Origin: Archaeoglobus sp. JdFR-24
Lineage (GTDB): Archaea > Halobacteriota > Archaeoglobi > Archaeoglobales > Archaeoglobaceae
Assembly: GCA_002011215.1 (NCBI GenBank)
Contig: MTML01000082.1
Coordinates: 34,955-98,954, forward strand
Direction: 5' to 3'
DNA: 64,000 nucleotides
Made by a program: the position numbers and the translations under genes. The notes beneath the pieces are model-generated. The model saw only the letters and a list, made by a program, of their open reading frames with translations, made no database searches and had not been told where the DNA came from. Within the stretch, counting starts at the first letter, position 1. Each line of letters begins with the position of its first letter. This document shows, one piece after another, positions 63,591 through 64,000 of the stretch.

Positions 63591-64000
63591 ATGATCGAAT
63601 ATTCTGCTGAGCAGATTGAAGTACTATCTGATCTAGAAGCGGTAAGAAAAAGACCAGGAATGTATATAGGCGGTATAGGTATAAGGGGACTGCACCACCT
63701 CCTGTGGGAAATAGTCGATAATTCGATCGATGAGGCTCTTGCAGGATACTGTAGAAAGATCTCGGTTACACTCCATAAAGATGGTTCTGCAAGTGTCGAA
63801 GATGATGGAAGAGGAATCCCTACAGAGGCACATGAGACTGGAAAGAGCGCCCTTGAGGTTGTGCTAACGAAACTGCATGCAGGTGGAAAATTCGACAGAA
63901 AGGCCTACAGAGTGTCGGGTGGACTTCACGGTGTCGGTTTGAGTGTTGTCAACGCCCTTACAGAGTGGCTTGAGGTGTGGGTAAAGAGAAACGGTAAGAT
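63591..64000 (+). CDS. gyrB: DNA gyrase subunit B, N-terminal part
   Basis: The frame opens at the ATG at 63591 and runs off the window, giving 136 residues. It has the GHKL ATPase signatures: [83 protein letters not shown]. This is gyrase B rather than archaeal topoisomerase VI B, which lacks this wording. Gyrase in archaea came from bacteria and is characteristic of Archaeoglobales, haloarchaea and other euryarchaea. Confidence 0.95.
   Translation, partial: MIEYSAEQIEVLSDLEAVRKRPGMYIGGIGIRGLHHLLWEIVDNSIDEALAGYCRKISVTLHKDGSASVEDDGRGIPTEAHETGKSALEVVLTKLHAGGKFDRKAYRVSGGLHGVGLSVVNALTEWLEVWVKRNGK

Noticed and set aside
63419..63610. 63-codon plus ORF upstream of gyrB
   Set aside because: It overlaps the gyrB start in another frame, has no ribosome site and no recognisable features.

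Overview
The window is a stretch of an archaeal chromosome, most likely from the Archaeoglobales (low-GC relatives of Archaeoglobus). This rests on gene content: form III RuBisCO, archaeal TyrRS, aIF1A, RIO1, a KH-domain ribosome-assembly factor, eS1 and RfcS, two tRNAs with bulge-helix-bulge introns, a DNA gyrase B gene, and a full lactate uptake and oxidation locus. Genus or species cannot be fixed from the sequence alone.

Layout. 0-9.4 kb: housekeeping genes (LysO end, thioredoxin, GlmM-type mutase, RuBisCO, EamA permease, eS1, Sir2, E1-like enzyme, DUF362 ferredoxin protein, a surface protein). 9.7-13 kb: tRNA-Ser(GGA) followed by a ruined defence island (HsdS and HsdR pieces, MntA/HepT, VapB/VapC, EVE-domain remnant). 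13.2-14.3 kb: a 58-residue ORF directly ahead of a radical SAM gene. 14.8-23.6 kb: the most unusual part. It has a free-standing CARF protein overlapping a PIN-domain gene and followed by a HAD hydrolase, a beta-CASP metallo-beta-lactamase nuclease with a 162-residue FtsZ-like protein, a broken HEPN/MNT pair, and a divergent CARF-wHTH (Csa3-like) regulator followed by a secreted Ca-repeat/transglutaminase protein and RmuC. Three promoters here share a TTTAAGTAT box at nearly fixed distance from the start codon plus TCAA-type flanking elements, so I read them as one regulon. No CRISPR array or cas effector is in the window. 23.6-27.4 kb: decayed genes (methyltransferase, SPASM radical SAM, 5'-truncated MFS, IS transposase end).

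27.4-46.3 kb: housekeeping again (enoyl-CoA hydratase, RfcS, thioredoxin reductase, ADP-ribosylglycohydrolase, ArgD, GuaA-B/PyrG/PurA, LeuD) with an extremely A+T-rich gap at 30.7-31.5 kb and an actin-like ATPase/ribbon-helix-helix pair resembling a ParMR cassette. 46.5-53.8 kb: lactate locus (LctP permease, FAD D-lactate dehydrogenase, HTH-10 regulator, LutABC-type Fe-S complex, FMN hydroxyacid dehydrogenase). Both divergent promoter regions carry nearly the same 16-bp inverted repeat. 53.8-57.6 kb: a decayed, A+T-rich stretch, two membrane-protein genes, and an integrase remnant that begins inside an intron-containing tRNA-Leu(CAA). 57.8-64 kb: translation and ribosome assembly (TyrRS, aIF1A apparently starting at CTG, RIO1, KH protein), a small wHTH, an acyl-CoA synthetase and the start of gyrB.

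Two themes recur. In three toxin-antitoxin pairs the antitoxin frame is intact and the toxin is broken. Short perfect tandem duplications (11-21 bp) are scattered through intergenic DNA.
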